A DNA stretch of 64,000 nucleotides, taken from positions 3,472,001 to 3,536,000 of the forward strand of contig CP019169.1 in NCBI GenBank assembly GCA_001953215.1, written 5' to 3'. Within the stretch, counting starts at the first letter, position 1; the number at the start of each line of letters is the position of its first letter. Made by a program: the position numbers and the translations under genes. The stretch comes from Betaproteobacteria bacterium GR16-43 (GTDB taxonomy: Bacteria; Pseudomonadota; Gammaproteobacteria; Burkholderiales; Usitatibacteraceae). Of this stretch, positions 33,258 to 45,002 are shown in pieces. Under the pieces are notes generated by a model, which was not told the DNA's origin, did no database searches, and was given only the letters and a program-made list of their open reading frames with translations.

Positions 33258-34381
33258 GGAATGATGACCTGCCTCACGACCTTGCCGTCGTGCAGGAGGT
33301 CGAACCCTTCGTTGATCTGCGCGAGCGGCATCTTCCCGCTCATGAGCTTGTTCACGGGCAGCCGGCCCTGCATGTAGAGGTCGACGTAGCGCGGGATGTC
33401 GCGCGACGGCACGCAGGTGCCGATGTAGCTGCCCTTGATCGTGCGCTCCTCGGCGACGAGGTTCACGCCGGGCATCGCCCAGGTGGCGGTCGGGGGCGGA
33501 AGGCCCGCGGTGAGCGTGGTTCCGCCTCGGCGCGTGATCTTGTACGCCGTGTCGAAGGCCCGTGGCGAGCCGGCCATCTCGACCGCGAAGTCGACGCCGC
33601 CTTGCGTGGCTTCCTTGAACTTGCCGACGAGGTCCGGATCCGACGCGACGAACGTGTGCGTCGCGCCGAGTTCCTTCGCGAGCTTCAACTTGTCCTCGGA
33701 AAGATCCACCGCCGCGACGATGCGGGCGCCCGAGACCACGGCGCCGAGGATCGAGGCGAGGCCCACGCCGCCCAGTCCGATCACCGCGACCGTGTGGCCG
33801 GGCTTCACGCCGGCCGTATTGACCACCGCGCCCATGCCGGTCAGCACGGCGCAGCCGAAGAGCGCCGCTTCATCGAGCGGAAGGTCCGGATGCACTTTCA
33901 CGACGGAATTGCGCGAAACCACCGCATGCGTGGCGAATGCCGAGCAACCGAGGTGATGGTTCACGATGGAACCGTCGCCGCGGAAAATGCGACGCTCGCC
34001 GGAGAGCAGCGTGCCGGCCGTGTTGGCGACGGCGCCCGGCTCGCACAGGGCGGGACGGCCTTCCGCGCACGGGGCGCAGTGGCCGCAGCTCGGCACGAAC
34101 ACGAGGACGACGTGGTCGCCCTTCTTGAGGTCGCTCACGCCGGGCCCCAGCTCCTCCACGACACCCGCGGCCTCGTGGCCCAGCGCCATCGGCATCGGGC
34201 GCGGACGGTCGCCGTTGATCACGGACAGGTCGGAGTGGCACAGGCCCGCCGCGCCGATCCGGATGAGGATCTCGCCGTATCCCGGGGGCTTCAGCTCGAT
34301 TTCCTCGATCGTGAGGGGCTTGGTCTGTGCGTAAGGACCCTTGTTGCCGATCGCGTTCAGGACCGCTGCGCGAATTTTCAT
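33254..34381 (-). CDS. Zinc-dependent class III-like alcohol dehydrogenase
   Basis: A 375-residue medium-chain dehydrogenase. Catalytic zinc ligands are in GLCHSDL and GHEAAG; the structural-zinc Cys set is in SCGHCAPCAEGRPALCEPG; the NAD motif is GLGGVGLASI. The closing DGKVVRQVI is typical of enzymes handling long or branched alcohols and of formaldehyde-type dehydrogenases. It overlaps the acetolactate-synthase-like gene (ATGA) and phaE (GTGA), so it belongs to the same operon. The substrate may be a diol, a hydroxyacid-derived aldehyde or a simple alcohol. Confidence 0.85.
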   Translation of the reverse strand: MKIRAAVLNAIGNKGPYAQTKPLTIEEIELKPPGYGEILIRIGAAGLCHSDLSVINGDRPRPMPMALGHEAAGVVEELGPGVSDLKKGDHVVLVFVPSCGHCAPCAEGRPALCEPGAVANTAGTLLSGERRIFRGDGSIVNHHLGCSAFATHAVVSRNSVVKVHPDLPLDEAALFGCAVLTGMGAVVNTAGVKPGHTVAVIGLGGVGLASILGAVVSGARIVAAVDLSEDKLKLAKELGATHTFVASDPDLVGKFKEATQGGVDFAVEMAGSPRAFDTAYKITRRGGTTLTAGLPPPTATWAMPGVNLVAEERTIKGSYIGTCVPSRDIPRYVDLYMQGRLPVNKLMSGKMPLAQINEGFDLLHDGKVVRQVIIP

Positions 34382-36045
34382 GGCTTGCCTTCTCCCAGTT
34401 TTTTGAGCTGCTCGGTGAGTTTCATGTTTTCCCGGTAATCGACCGGGCAATCGATGATGACGACGGTGTTGTCCGCGAACGCCTTCTTGATCGTCGGGAC
34501 GAGATCTTCCGTCTTCGTGATGCGGTAGCCTTTCGCGCCGAAGCTCTCGGCGTACTTCACGAAATCCGGATTCTTGAAGTCGATGAACGCGGGCCGGCCG
34601 AAGTGGCGCAGCTGGTGCCAGGTGATGAGGCCGTACTCCGAATCGTTCCAGATGAGGATCACGAACGGCGTCTTCATGCGCATCGCCGTCTCGATCTCCT
34701 GCGAGTTCATCATGAAGCCCGCATCGCCCGTGACCGCGATGACCTTCCGGTCCGGGTAGGCGAGCTTGGCGGCGAGCGCGCCGGGCACCGCGATCCCCAT
34801 GGCGGCGAAGCCGTTGGAGATGATGCAGGTGTTGGGACGCTCGGCGCGGTACATGCGGCTCATCCACATCTTGTGGGCGCCGACGTCGGAGATGGCGATG
34901 TCGTCGGGGCCGAGGCATTCGCGCACGTCCCAGACGATCTTCTGCGGCTTCACCGGGAATTCGGTGTCCTTCGAGTATTGCGCGCGGTCCTTCACGATCG
35001 TCTCGCGGATGTCGCGATAGCCGAGCGTGGTGCGCGGCTTGGCCTTGAGCGCGATGCCGCGCAGCGAATGCCCGATGTCGCCGAGCACGCCAACCGCCAC
35101 GACATAGTTGCCGTCGACCTCCGCCGGCAACGCGTCGATGTGGATGATGGTCTTGTCGCCGTTCGGGTTCCACATGTCCGGGTGGTACTCGACCATGTCG
35201 TAGCCGATGCAGATCACGACATCGGACTTCTCGAACGCGAACCACGGGAGGTCGCGCGCCTTCAGGCCGATGGTGCCGAGCGAAAGCTCGTTGGTGAACG
35301 GCACGACGCCCTTGGCCATGAAGGTGTTGGCCACGGGAATCTTCAACATCTGCGCGAACGTCACCAGCGAATCGGCCGCGCCCTGGCGGATCACGCCGTT
35401 GCCCGCGAGGATGATCGGGTTCTTGGCCTGCGAGATGAGCTTCGCGGCGTACTCGATCTTCGCGTCGGGCGCGACGGGCGTGTAGGCGGTCTGGACCGGG
35501 ATGGGTTTGCGGTCGACCTTCATTTCCGCGACGTTCTCGGGGAAGTCGATGAAGGCGCCGCCGGGCTTCTCGGTCTGCGCGACCTTGAAGGCCTTGCGCA
35601 CGACCTCGGGAACGATCTCCGGCGCGACTACCTGCGTGCTGTACTTCGTGATCGAGCTGAACATGTTCACGAGGTCGAGGATCTGGTGGCTTTCCTTGTG
35701 CAGGCGCGTGGTCGCACCCTGCCCCGCGATCGCGACGATCGGCGCGCGGTCCATGTTGGCGTCGGCCACCCCGGTCACGAGGTTGGTCGCGCCCGGCCCG
35801 AGCGTGGACATGCACACGCCGGCGCGGCCGGTGAGGCGGCCGTAGACGTCGGCCATGAAGGCCGCGCCCTGTTCGTGGTGGCAGGTGACGAACTTGATGG
35901 AGCTGCCGAGCAGCGCGTCCATCACGTCGATGTTTTCTTCGCCGGGGATCCCGAAGATGTACTGGACGCCTTCGTTTTCCAGGCATTTGACCAGCAGTTC
36001 TGCGGCGGACAAGGTCAGGGCCTGTTTCGGGCGGTCATTGGGCAT
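34378..36045 (-). CDS. Thiamine-diphosphate enzyme, acetolactate synthase (AlsS-like)
   Basis: A 555-residue TPP enzyme. The three domains are clear: Glu of HHEQGAAFMADVYGR near residue 61 and STLGPGATNLVTGVADA; a central Rossmann-like domain (NPIILAGNGVIRQGA); and the TPP-Mg motif TGDAGFMMNSQEIETAMR. Overall it resembles the catabolic, FAD-independent AlsS branch more than IlvB. It is the first gene of the PHA operon; GGAG precedes the ATG at 36045. Alternatives within the family include glyoxylate carboligase or a 2-oxoacid decarboxylase. Confidence 0.82.
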   Translation of the reverse strand: MPNDRPKQALTLSAAELLVKCLENEGVQYIFGIPGEENIDVMDALLGSSIKFVTCHHEQGAAFMADVYGRLTGRAGVCMSTLGPGATNLVTGVADANMDRAPIVAIAGQGATTRLHKESHQILDLVNMFSSITKYSTQVVAPEIVPEVVRKAFKVAQTEKPGGAFIDFPENVAEMKVDRKPIPVQTAYTPVAPDAKIEYAAKLISQAKNPIILAGNGVIRQGAADSLVTFAQMLKIPVANTFMAKGVVPFTNELSLGTIGLKARDLPWFAFEKSDVVICIGYDMVEYHPDMWNPNGDKTIIHIDALPAEVDGNYVVAVGVLGDIGHSLRGIALKAKPRTTLGYRDIRETIVKDRAQYSKDTEFPVKPQKIVWDVRECLGPDDIAISDVGAHKMWMSRMYRAERPNTCIISNGFAAMGIAVPGALAAKLAYPDRKVIAVTGDAGFMMNSQEIETAMRMKTPFVILIWNDSEYGLITWHQLRHFGRPAFIDFKNPDFVKYAESFGAKGYRITKTEDLVPTIKKAFADNTVVIIDCPVDYRENMKLTEQLKKLGEGKP

Positions 36046-36147
36046 GATGTGCTCCGGGCGGGGGTGTATTGCTGTTTTTCCCCAGTGTAATACGGTTCCC
36101 GCCACCGCAGCGCAGAATGGAACGACCACGCACCACGGAGGAGCGCC

Positions 36148-36933
36148 ATGCGTACGGAACGGAGCATCGGAGTCTGGAAATGGGCGTGGCGAGCGGCATT
36201 GCTGCTGGCTGTTGCAAGCAACGTACCAGCTGCGGAAATCCGCGTGATGACATCCGGCGGATTCACGGCGGCTTACGACCAGCTGGTGCCGGCCTTCGAG
36301 AAGGCGACCGGCCACAAGGTGATCACGGCGTACGGCGCTTCGCAAGGCGGCGCGGCCGATTCGATTCCGTCGCGCCTCGATCGCGGGGAACCCGTCGACG
36401 TCGTGATCCTCGCCGCTCCGGCGCTGGACGCGCTGGTGAAGCAAGGCAAGGTCCTCGAAGGGAGCCGCGTGGACCTCGTGAATTCATCCATCGGGATGGC
36501 GGTGCGAGCCGGCGCGCCGAAGCCCGACATCTCCACGGTCGAGGCGCTGAAGCAAACGCTCCTGCAGGCCAAATCCATCGCCTATTCGGCCAGCGCCAGT
36601 GGCGTGTACCTGTCGACGGAGCTCTTCCAGCGCCTGGGCATCGCCGAGCAGGTGCAGCCCAAGGCCAAGCGCATCGAGAGCGCGCGCGTGGGGACGATCG
36701 TGGGCCGCGGCGAGGCGGAGATCGGGTTCCAGCAGGTGAGCGAATTGCTCCCGATCCCGGGAATCGACTACGTGGGGCCCCTGCCGCCCGGGGCGCAGAA
36801 GGTCACGGTCTTCGCGTCGGGAATCTCGGCCTCCGCGCAATCGCCCGAAGCGGCGCGCGCGCTGGTCGCCTACTTCCGCTCGCCGGCGGCGCGCGAAACG
36901 ATCGTGAAGACCGGCCTCGAGATCGCGCCCTAG
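36148..36933 (+). CDS. Orphan ModA-type periplasmic substrate-binding protein
   Basis: A 261-residue exported protein with a leader ending near VPAAE. IRVMTSGGFTAAYDQLVPAFEKATGHKV and the SIAYSASASGVYLSTELFQRLGI segment mark the molybdate-binding-protein-like (ModA) superfamily. No modB/modC permease genes are adjacent, and the RmuC gene converges on it, so it is an orphan receptor. Molybdate, tungstate or an organic anion are all possible. GGAGGAGCGCC gives a strong ribosome site. Confidence 0.78.
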   Translation: MRTERSIGVWKWAWRAALLLAVASNVPAAEIRVMTSGGFTAAYDQLVPAFEKATGHKVITAYGASQGGAADSIPSRLDRGEPVDVVILAAPALDALVKQGKVLEGSRVDLVNSSIGMAVRAGAPKPDISTVEALKQTLLQAKSIAYSASASGVYLSTELFQRLGIAEQVQPKAKRIESARVGTIVGRGEAEIGFQQVSELLPIPGIDYVGPLPPGAQKVTVFASGISASAQSPEAARALVAYFRSPAARETIVKTGLEIAP

Positions 36934-36939
36934 CTTTTC

Positions 36940-38514
36940 CTAGCGGTTGCCGCTGTCGGGCGCTTCGGCGTCGGGTGCCTCGGCCGCGGGCGTTTCGTTC
37001 TCGCGCACGGGTTTCTCGTCGGACTGCAGGCGGCGCACGGTGCCTTCGATCAGCTTCAGCTCGACGATCTCCGCGCCCTGCGACGTGGATCCGAGGTCGC
37101 GGAACTTGCGCGCCGACACCATCACGCGGCTCTCGAGCGAGCCGATCGCGCTGTTGTAGTTGGCCGTCGCGGCCTCGAGGCTCGAACCCACGCGCACGAG
37201 ATGGTTCGCCATGTCGCCCAGGCGCTTGTGGAGTTCCTGGCCGAGCTGGCTGATGGCCCGCGCGTTCTCGGCGATGCTCTCCTGGCGCCAGCCGTAGGCG
37301 GCCGCCTTGAGCAGGGCCATCAACGATGCGGGCGACGCGATGATCACATTCGCGCCGAAACCGGTATCGAGAAGCTCGGGATCGGCCTCCAGCGCGGCGC
37401 TCGTGAACGCCTCGCCCGGAATGAACATCACGACGACCTCGGGCGTGGGCTGGAATTGCTCCCAGTAGCCTTTCCTCGACAGGTCCTGCAGGTGCTTCCG
37501 CACGAGCGCGGCATGCTCGAGGATCTTGGCCTTGCGCACGTCATCGTCCACGGCCTCGTGCGCGTCGAGATAGGCGGAGACCGGGGTCTTCGCGTCGACG
37601 ACGATCTGGCGGCCGCCCGGCAGCTTCACGATGAGGTCGGGACGGTAGATGCGCCCCTCGTCGTCGCCCGCCGATTCCTGCTCGACGAAATCGCAGTACT
37701 TCAGCATGCCCGCCATCTCGACCACGCGTCGCAGCTGCACCTCGCCCCAGCGGCCGCGCACGTGCGGCTGGCGAAGCGCCTTCACGAGGTTGCCGGTCTC
37801 GAGGCGCAACTGGCCCTGCGACTCGGCCATCTGCGCGAACTGCTGGCGCAGCTCGCCGTACGCCTGCTCGCGTGCCCGCTCCAGCGCGACGATCTTCTCG
37901 TCGACGCTCTTCAGCGAGGCTTGAACCGGGGCGACCAGCGCGTCGATCGCGACCTGGCGCTTCTCGAGGTCCCCCTTCGCGCCCTGGTGGAATTCGTTCA
38001 GCGACGTCTTCGCGAGGTCGAGGAAGGATTGGTTGTTCTGGCGCAGCGCTTCGGAGGAGAGCGACTTGAAGGCGTTCTCCATCCCTTCCTTCGCGCTCTG
38101 CAGCAGGGCGAGTTTCTCCTCGGATTGCTGGCGCTCCTCCTCGAGGCGCGTCGCGAGCTCCGCGCCCTTCTCGCGCAGTTGCGAGACCTCCGCGCCGAGC
38201 TTCGCGATGGCCTGCTCGCGCTCGCGGATCGTGCCGCGCATCTCGTCGGCCTGGCGGGCGCGCTCCTCGAACGAGGCGCTGCGCTGCACGGCTTCCATCA
38301 GTTGCGATCGCAACGTGGTCGCTTCCCGCTCCTGCTCGGCCGCCTGCACGCCGGCGCGATTGGCCTGCTCGCGGGAAGCGGCGAGCTGCGCCTCGAGCTC
38401 CGCGACGCGGCGCCGGTCCTGGTCGGGTCGGGCGCGGCCGAAGAGGAACGCGGCGCCGAAACCCACGACGGCGCAAAGGAAGGCGATGACGGCAGTGGTG
38501 AATGCGGATTCCAT
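36940..38514 (-). CDS. rmuC: DNA recombination protein RmuC
   Basis: A 524-residue protein with one N-terminal membrane helix (AFTTAVIAFLCAVVGFGAAFLF), a long coiled coil to about residue 200, and the RmuC nuclease-like domain (VRGRWGEVQLRRVVEMAGM, GRQIVVDAKTPVSAYLDA, VVMFIPGEAF). RmuC limits inversions between repeats and is linked to DNA processing. The Ala/Pro/Glu-rich C-terminal tail is probably disordered. It is divergent from the mutM-type gene. Confidence 0.92.
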   Translation of the reverse strand: MESAFTTAVIAFLCAVVGFGAAFLFGRARPDQDRRRVAELEAQLAASREQANRAGVQAAEQEREATTLRSQLMEAVQRSASFEERARQADEMRGTIREREQAIAKLGAEVSQLREKGAELATRLEEERQQSEEKLALLQSAKEGMENAFKSLSSEALRQNNQSFLDLAKTSLNEFHQGAKGDLEKRQVAIDALVAPVQASLKSVDEKIVALERAREQAYGELRQQFAQMAESQGQLRLETGNLVKALRQPHVRGRWGEVQLRRVVEMAGMLKYCDFVEQESAGDDEGRIYRPDLIVKLPGGRQIVVDAKTPVSAYLDAHEAVDDDVRKAKILEHAALVRKHLQDLSRKGYWEQFQPTPEVVVMFIPGEAFTSAALEADPELLDTGFGANVIIASPASLMALLKAAAYGWRQESIAENARAISQLGQELHKRLGDMANHLVRVGSSLEAATANYNSAIGSLESRVMVSARKFRDLGSTSQGAEIVELKLIEGTVRRLQSDEKPVRENETPAAEAPDAEAPDSGNR

Positions 38515-38549
38515 GGCCGCATTTTCTCACGCCCTCGTAAGATAGGCGC

Positions 38550-39437
38550 ATGCCCGAATTGCCCGACGTGCAGGTCTACCTGGAGGCCCTGGACCGCCGC
38601 GTCGTGGGCCAGCGGCTGGAGCGCATCAAGCTCTCGAGTCCTTTCGTCCTGCGCAGCGTCGATCCGCCCCCGGATGCGGTCTTCGGCAAGACGGTGCTGG
38701 GCGTGCGGCGCATCGGCAAGCGGATCGTCCTCGCGTTCGACGGCGCCTTTTTTCTCGTCCTCCACCTGATGATCGCCGGGCGGCTGCGGTGGCGCGATCC
38801 GGGCGGAAAACCGGGCGTGGGCGCGAAGATCGTGCTCGCGACGTTCGAGTTCCCGTCCGGCTTCCTGCTCTTCACCGAGGCCGGATCGAAGAAGCGGGCA
38901 TCGCTCACCGTGGTGCGCGGCGAGGACGCGCTGAAAGCGCTCGATCCGGGCGGCATCGAACCGCTGGAAGCGTCCACCGCGCAGTTCCAGGCGGCCCTGG
39001 CGCGCGAGAACCACACGCTCAAACGCGCCCTCACCGACCCGCGGCTCTTCAGCGGCATCGGCAACGCGTATTCGGACGAGATCCTCCATGCGGCGAAGCT
39101 CTCGCCGATGAAGCTCACGAAGTCCTTGAACGAGGAAGAATCCGGACGCCTGCACCAGGCGACGCGCGAGACGCTCACGCGCTGGACGCAGTGGCTGCGA
39201 GACGAAACGGGAGACGGTTTTCCCGAGAAGGTGACCGCATTCCACGACCGGATGGCCGTGCACGGGCGCTACAAATTGCCCTGCCCCGTCTGCGGCTCTC
39301 CGGTACAGCGCATCGTGTACGCGGAGAACGAGGCGAACTACTGTGCCCGGTGCCAGACGGGCGGACGGCTGCTGGCCGATCGCAGCCTGTCGCGGCTGCT
39401 GAAGGACGACTGGCCGAAGTCGATCGACGACCTCTGA
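38550..39437 (+). CDS. mutM: Formamidopyrimidine-DNA glycosylase family (Fpg/Nei)
   Basis: A 295-residue glycosylase. The N-terminal Pro1-Glu2 nucleophile after Met removal is in MPELPDVQVYLEAL; the helix-two-turn-helix (RLFSGIGNAYSDEILHAAKLSP) and the C-terminal zinc finger CPVCGSPVQ...YCARC follow. It excises oxidised bases such as 8-oxoguanine and nicks the strand. The PELPD opening and a lysine-poor central part differ somewhat from canonical Fpg, so it may be one of the side branches of the Fpg/Nei family. Confidence 0.85.
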   Translation: MPELPDVQVYLEALDRRVVGQRLERIKLSSPFVLRSVDPPPDAVFGKTVLGVRRIGKRIVLAFDGAFFLVLHLMIAGRLRWRDPGGKPGVGAKIVLATFEFPSGFLLFTEAGSKKRASLTVVRGEDALKALDPGGIEPLEASTAQFQAALARENHTLKRALTDPRLFSGIGNAYSDEILHAAKLSPMKLTKSLNEEESGRLHQATRETLTRWTQWLRDETGDGFPEKVTAFHDRMAVHGRYKLPCPVCGSPVQRIVYAENEANYCARCQTGGRLLADRSLSRLLKDDWPKSIDDL

Positions 39438-39482
39438 CCGCGGCGGAGTCCGGCCCGTTTTACCGGGGCTGGCTCCGGTCGA

Positions 39483-39575
39483 TCACTGGGAGACGGCGGC
39501 GACGCTGGCGACGGCGGAGGCAGCGACCGAGACGAAGACGGCGGCGAACAGGGTGGCGAGGACGAAGGTGATCAT
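39483..39575 (-). CDS. Predicted 30-residue membrane peptide
   Basis: The minus strand encodes a 30-residue hydrophobic peptide beginning MITFVLATLFAAVFVSVAAS and ending AAVSQ before TGA. The start codon is preceded by AAAGGAG at eight bases, one of the best ribosome sites in the window, which argues that it is translated. The peptide would be a single membrane helix with a short polar tail. Small hydrophobic peptides like this can modulate membrane complexes or act as toxins; nothing here says which. It lies between mutM and the GGGGTCAG hairpin after typA. Confidence 0.5.
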   Translation of the reverse strand: MITFVLATLFAAVFVSVAASAVASVAAVSQ

Positions 39576-39684
39576 GTGGGGCTCCTTTGGGGCGAGTGCG
39601 TTGTCGATGGATGCACTCTAGGAGCCGGGCCGCGCCGGGGACAGCGGAAAGCGACGAATTGCAGGAATCCGGGGCCGAAATGGG

Positions 39685-39755
39685 GAAATCGGGGTCAGGG
39701 TAGAAATAAGTGCTGCGCAATGCGCGGCATTTATTTCTACCCTGACCCCGATTTC
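39685..39755. repeat. GGGGTCAG-ended inverted repeat (element 2), long hairpin after typA
   Basis: A perfect 25-bp inverted repeat: 39685-39709 (ends GAAATC, then GGGGTCAGGGTAGAAATAA) against 39731-39755. Pairing continues inward with few mismatches and the GCGC/GCGC core closes the loop, so the whole 71 bases can fold as one hairpin. It lies three bases beyond the typA stop and could end its transcript. The outer GGGGTCAG is shared with element 1 at 18974, but the inner arm sequence is different. Confidence 0.85.
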
Positions 39756-39758
39756 TCC

Positions 39759-41573
<1,815 letters not shown>

Positions 41574-41583
41574 GGGGAACCTA

Positions 41584-41640
41584 TTTATCCGATGACAGCT
41601 GTAAAAAATCTTTAATTAACTCAACATTTTAGCATCCCGG
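41584..41640 (-). promoter_or_regulatory. AT-rich leader/promoter region of typA
   Basis: Between the hemoglobin and typA genes the sequence turns strikingly AT-rich (AAAAAATCTTTAATTAACTC and a TAAAAT hexamer on the minus strand) compared with its surroundings. It probably contains the typA promoter, but no convincing pair of hexamers with normal spacing could be fixed. Confidence 0.35.
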
Positions 41641-41666
41641 CTGCTGCAGCGCATCATCTTTTTGCG

Positions 41667-42068
41667 TCATCCCTCCCGGTTGCGCATCCAGTCCGCCGTC
41701 TTGAAGAGGGCGCCGGCCAGCTGCAAGCGCAGCAATTCGTCCACGCCGACCTCCTCCATCGCCCGGGCCATGCACGCCATCCACTGGTCGCGCTCGACCT
41801 CGCCGATCGAAAACGACAGGTGGCGGGCCCGCAGCATCGGATGGCCGAACGCGTCGGTGTACAGCGGCGGGCCCCCGAGCCAGCCGGACAGGAACATGAA
41901 GAGGCGCTGGCGGGCGTTGTCGAGCGGACCCGGGTGGGCGCGGCGCAGCGCCGCGTAGCCCGGCTCCAGGTCCATCAGGTCGTAGAAACGGTCGACCACT
42001 TCGCGGAGGACTTCGGCGCCTCCGAGGCGCTCGTAAGGCGTCGGGGCCTTGGGTTCGGTGACATCCAT
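41667..42068 (-). CDS. Group II truncated hemoglobin
   Basis: A 133-residue globin of the trHbO (group II) type. PYERLGGAEVLREVVDRFYDLM gives helices A-B with the distal Tyr, LFMFLSGWLGGPPLY gives helix E, and HPMLRARHLSFSIGEVERDQWMACM includes the proximal His and the Trp of helix G that marks group II. It binds oxygen or NO in the cytoplasm. It is seven bases after the leuD stop, so may be co-transcribed with the leuCD module. Confidence 0.88.
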   Translation of the reverse strand: MDVTEPKAPTPYERLGGAEVLREVVDRFYDLMDLEPGYAALRRAHPGPLDNARQRLFMFLSGWLGGPPLYTDAFGHPMLRARHLSFSIGEVERDQWMACMARAMEEVGVDELLRLQLAGALFKTADWMRNREG

Positions 42069-42075
42069 CCGGCCA

Positions 42076-42668
42076 TTATCCCAGCCACGGACGATCGCGC
42101 CGCCGCCGTTCCTCGTAGGCGGCGATCGCGGCCTCGTGCCGCAGCGTGAGGTCGATCTCGTCCAGGCCCGCCAGCAGGCATTCCTTGCGGAAGGGATCGA
42201 GCTCGAAGCGATCGACCTTCCCGTCGGGCCCGGTGACGGTCTGCGCCCCGAGATCGATGGACATCGTGGCGCCAGGGCGGCCTACGAGTGCCGCGCGCAG
42301 TTCGGCCACGCGAGCCTCGGGAAGCACGATCGCGGGGACGCCGTTCTTGAAGGAGTTCTCGAGGAAGATGTCGCCGAACGAAGGCGCGATCCACGCCCGC
42401 AGGCCCGATCCCGCCAGCGCCCAGACAGCACCCTCCCGCGACGATCCACAGCCGAAGTTCTGCGCGCCCACGAGGATCTCCGCGCCGCGATAGGCCGGGC
42501 GGTCCAGGACGAAGGACGCGTCGGCCTCGCGCAGGTCCCTGAAGAGGAAATTCCCGTAGCCGGCGGAGCGCGGCTGCCGCAGGAAGCGCGCGGGGATGAT
42601 GCGGTCGGTGTCGACGTTCACGAGATCGAGCGGCACGGCGATGGCGGTGAGCGTGGTGAAGGGTTGCA

Positions 42669-42669
<1 letters not shown>
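42076..42669 (-). CDS. leuD: LeuD-like small subunit of a hydro-lyase
   Basis: A 197-residue swivel-domain protein: the DTDRIIPARFL substrate loop, LVGAQNFGCGSSREGAVWAL and FGDIFLENSFKNGV are classical LeuD. With LeuC it forms a 4Fe-4S hydro-lyase, normally isopropylmalate isomerase. It shares one base with the leuC stop (TGATG). Neighbouring lyase and receptor genes raise the chance that the pair serves a catabolic malate-type acid and not leucine synthesis. Confidence 0.88.
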
Positions 42670-44063
<1,394 letters not shown>

Positions 44064-44069
44064 CGGCAC

Positions 44070-45002
44070 CTAGCGCGGGACGTGCCCCACGGAGTCGGCG
44101 TACTTCTCCATGGCTTCCTCGCCCAGGTACTCGCGCTCCCAGGTCCGAATCTGGTCGAAGCCCGCGAACGTGTGCAGGTCGCCGAGCGGATGGTCGCGGA
44201 AGCGCTCGTTGAAGCGCGTCTCGGCCGCCGGTCCATCGGCCTTCAGCTCGCGCGCCAGATCGTGCATCGCGGCCAGAGCCGTGCGCAGCAGCGGATTGGG
44301 CGAGATGCACATCGCGATGCCCATCGCGCGCATCTCGTCGACCGTGAAGCGCGGCGACACACCGGTCATGTTGTAGAACACGGGCCCTTTCACGTCGCGG
44401 CAAATGCGCTTCACTTCGTCCGCCGACGTCGGCCCTTCGATGAACGCGAGGTCGGCACCGGCGCCCAGGAAGGCATTGGCGCGCCGAATGGCCTCGTCGA
44501 GCGAACCGCCGTGGGCGCCGCGCGCATCGGTGCGGGCGACGAGAACGAAGTCCGGGTCGATCCCGTTCTTCGCATCCACGGCCGCACGGACCTTGCCCAC
44601 CGCCTCCTCGAAGGAGATCACCACGCGCCCGGCGACGTGGCCGCAGCGCTTCGGGCTCACCTGGTCTTCCATGTGTACGCCGGCAACGCCCGCGGCGATG
44701 TACTCGCGCATCGTGCGCATCACGTTGATGGCGTTGCCGAAGCCGGTGTCGCAGTCGGCCAGCAGCGGGATCTTCACCGCCTGCGCGATGTAGCGCGCGT
44801 TGGCCACCATCTCGGTCATCGTCGTGAGGCCCACGTCGGGCAGGCCTGTGAGCGAGAGCGATGTCCCGTAACCCGACATGTAGATCGCGTCGAACCCCGC
44901 GGCCTCGAGCACCCGCGCGCTCATGGCGCTGTAGCAGCCCGGCACGTAGAGCGTCGGGCCCTTCGCGATCAATTCGCGCAACTGCGTCGTCATGCGTTTC
45001 AT
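44070..45002 (-). CDS. Isocitrate lyase/PEP mutase superfamily lyase
   Basis: A 310-residue single-domain barrel of the ICL/PEPM superfamily: PGCYSAMSARVLEAAGFDAIYMSGYG, the metal site PLLADCDTGFG and the flexible loop MEDQVSPKRCGH. The loop Cys in KRCGH is the acid of carbon-carbon lyases (isocitrate, methylisocitrate, dimethylmalate), so a lyase is expected, not the mutase. It overlaps the Bug stop by one base (TGATG) and abuts leuC. 2,3-dimethylmalate lyase or a related alkylmalate lyase is the best guess. Confidence 0.85.
   Translation of the reverse strand: MKRMTTQLRELIAKGPTLYVPGCYSAMSARVLEAAGFDAIYMSGYGTSLSLTGLPDVGLTTMTEMVANARYIAQAVKIPLLADCDTGFGNAINVMRTMREYIAAGVAGVHMEDQVSPKRCGHVAGRVVISFEEAVGKVRAAVDAKNGIDPDFVLVARTDARGAHGGSLDEAIRRANAFLGAGADLAFIEGPTSADEVKRICRDVKGPVFYNMTGVSPRFTVDEMRAMGIAMCISPNPLLRTALAAMHDLARELKADGPAAETRFNERFRDHPLGDLHTFAGFDQIRTWEREYLGEEAMEKYADSVGHVPR

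Noticed and set aside
34327-36090. Long plus-strand open frame opposite the acetolactate synthase-like and alcohol dehydrogenase genes
   Set aside because: Shadow frame; the minus strand encodes clear enzyme families with coupled starts.
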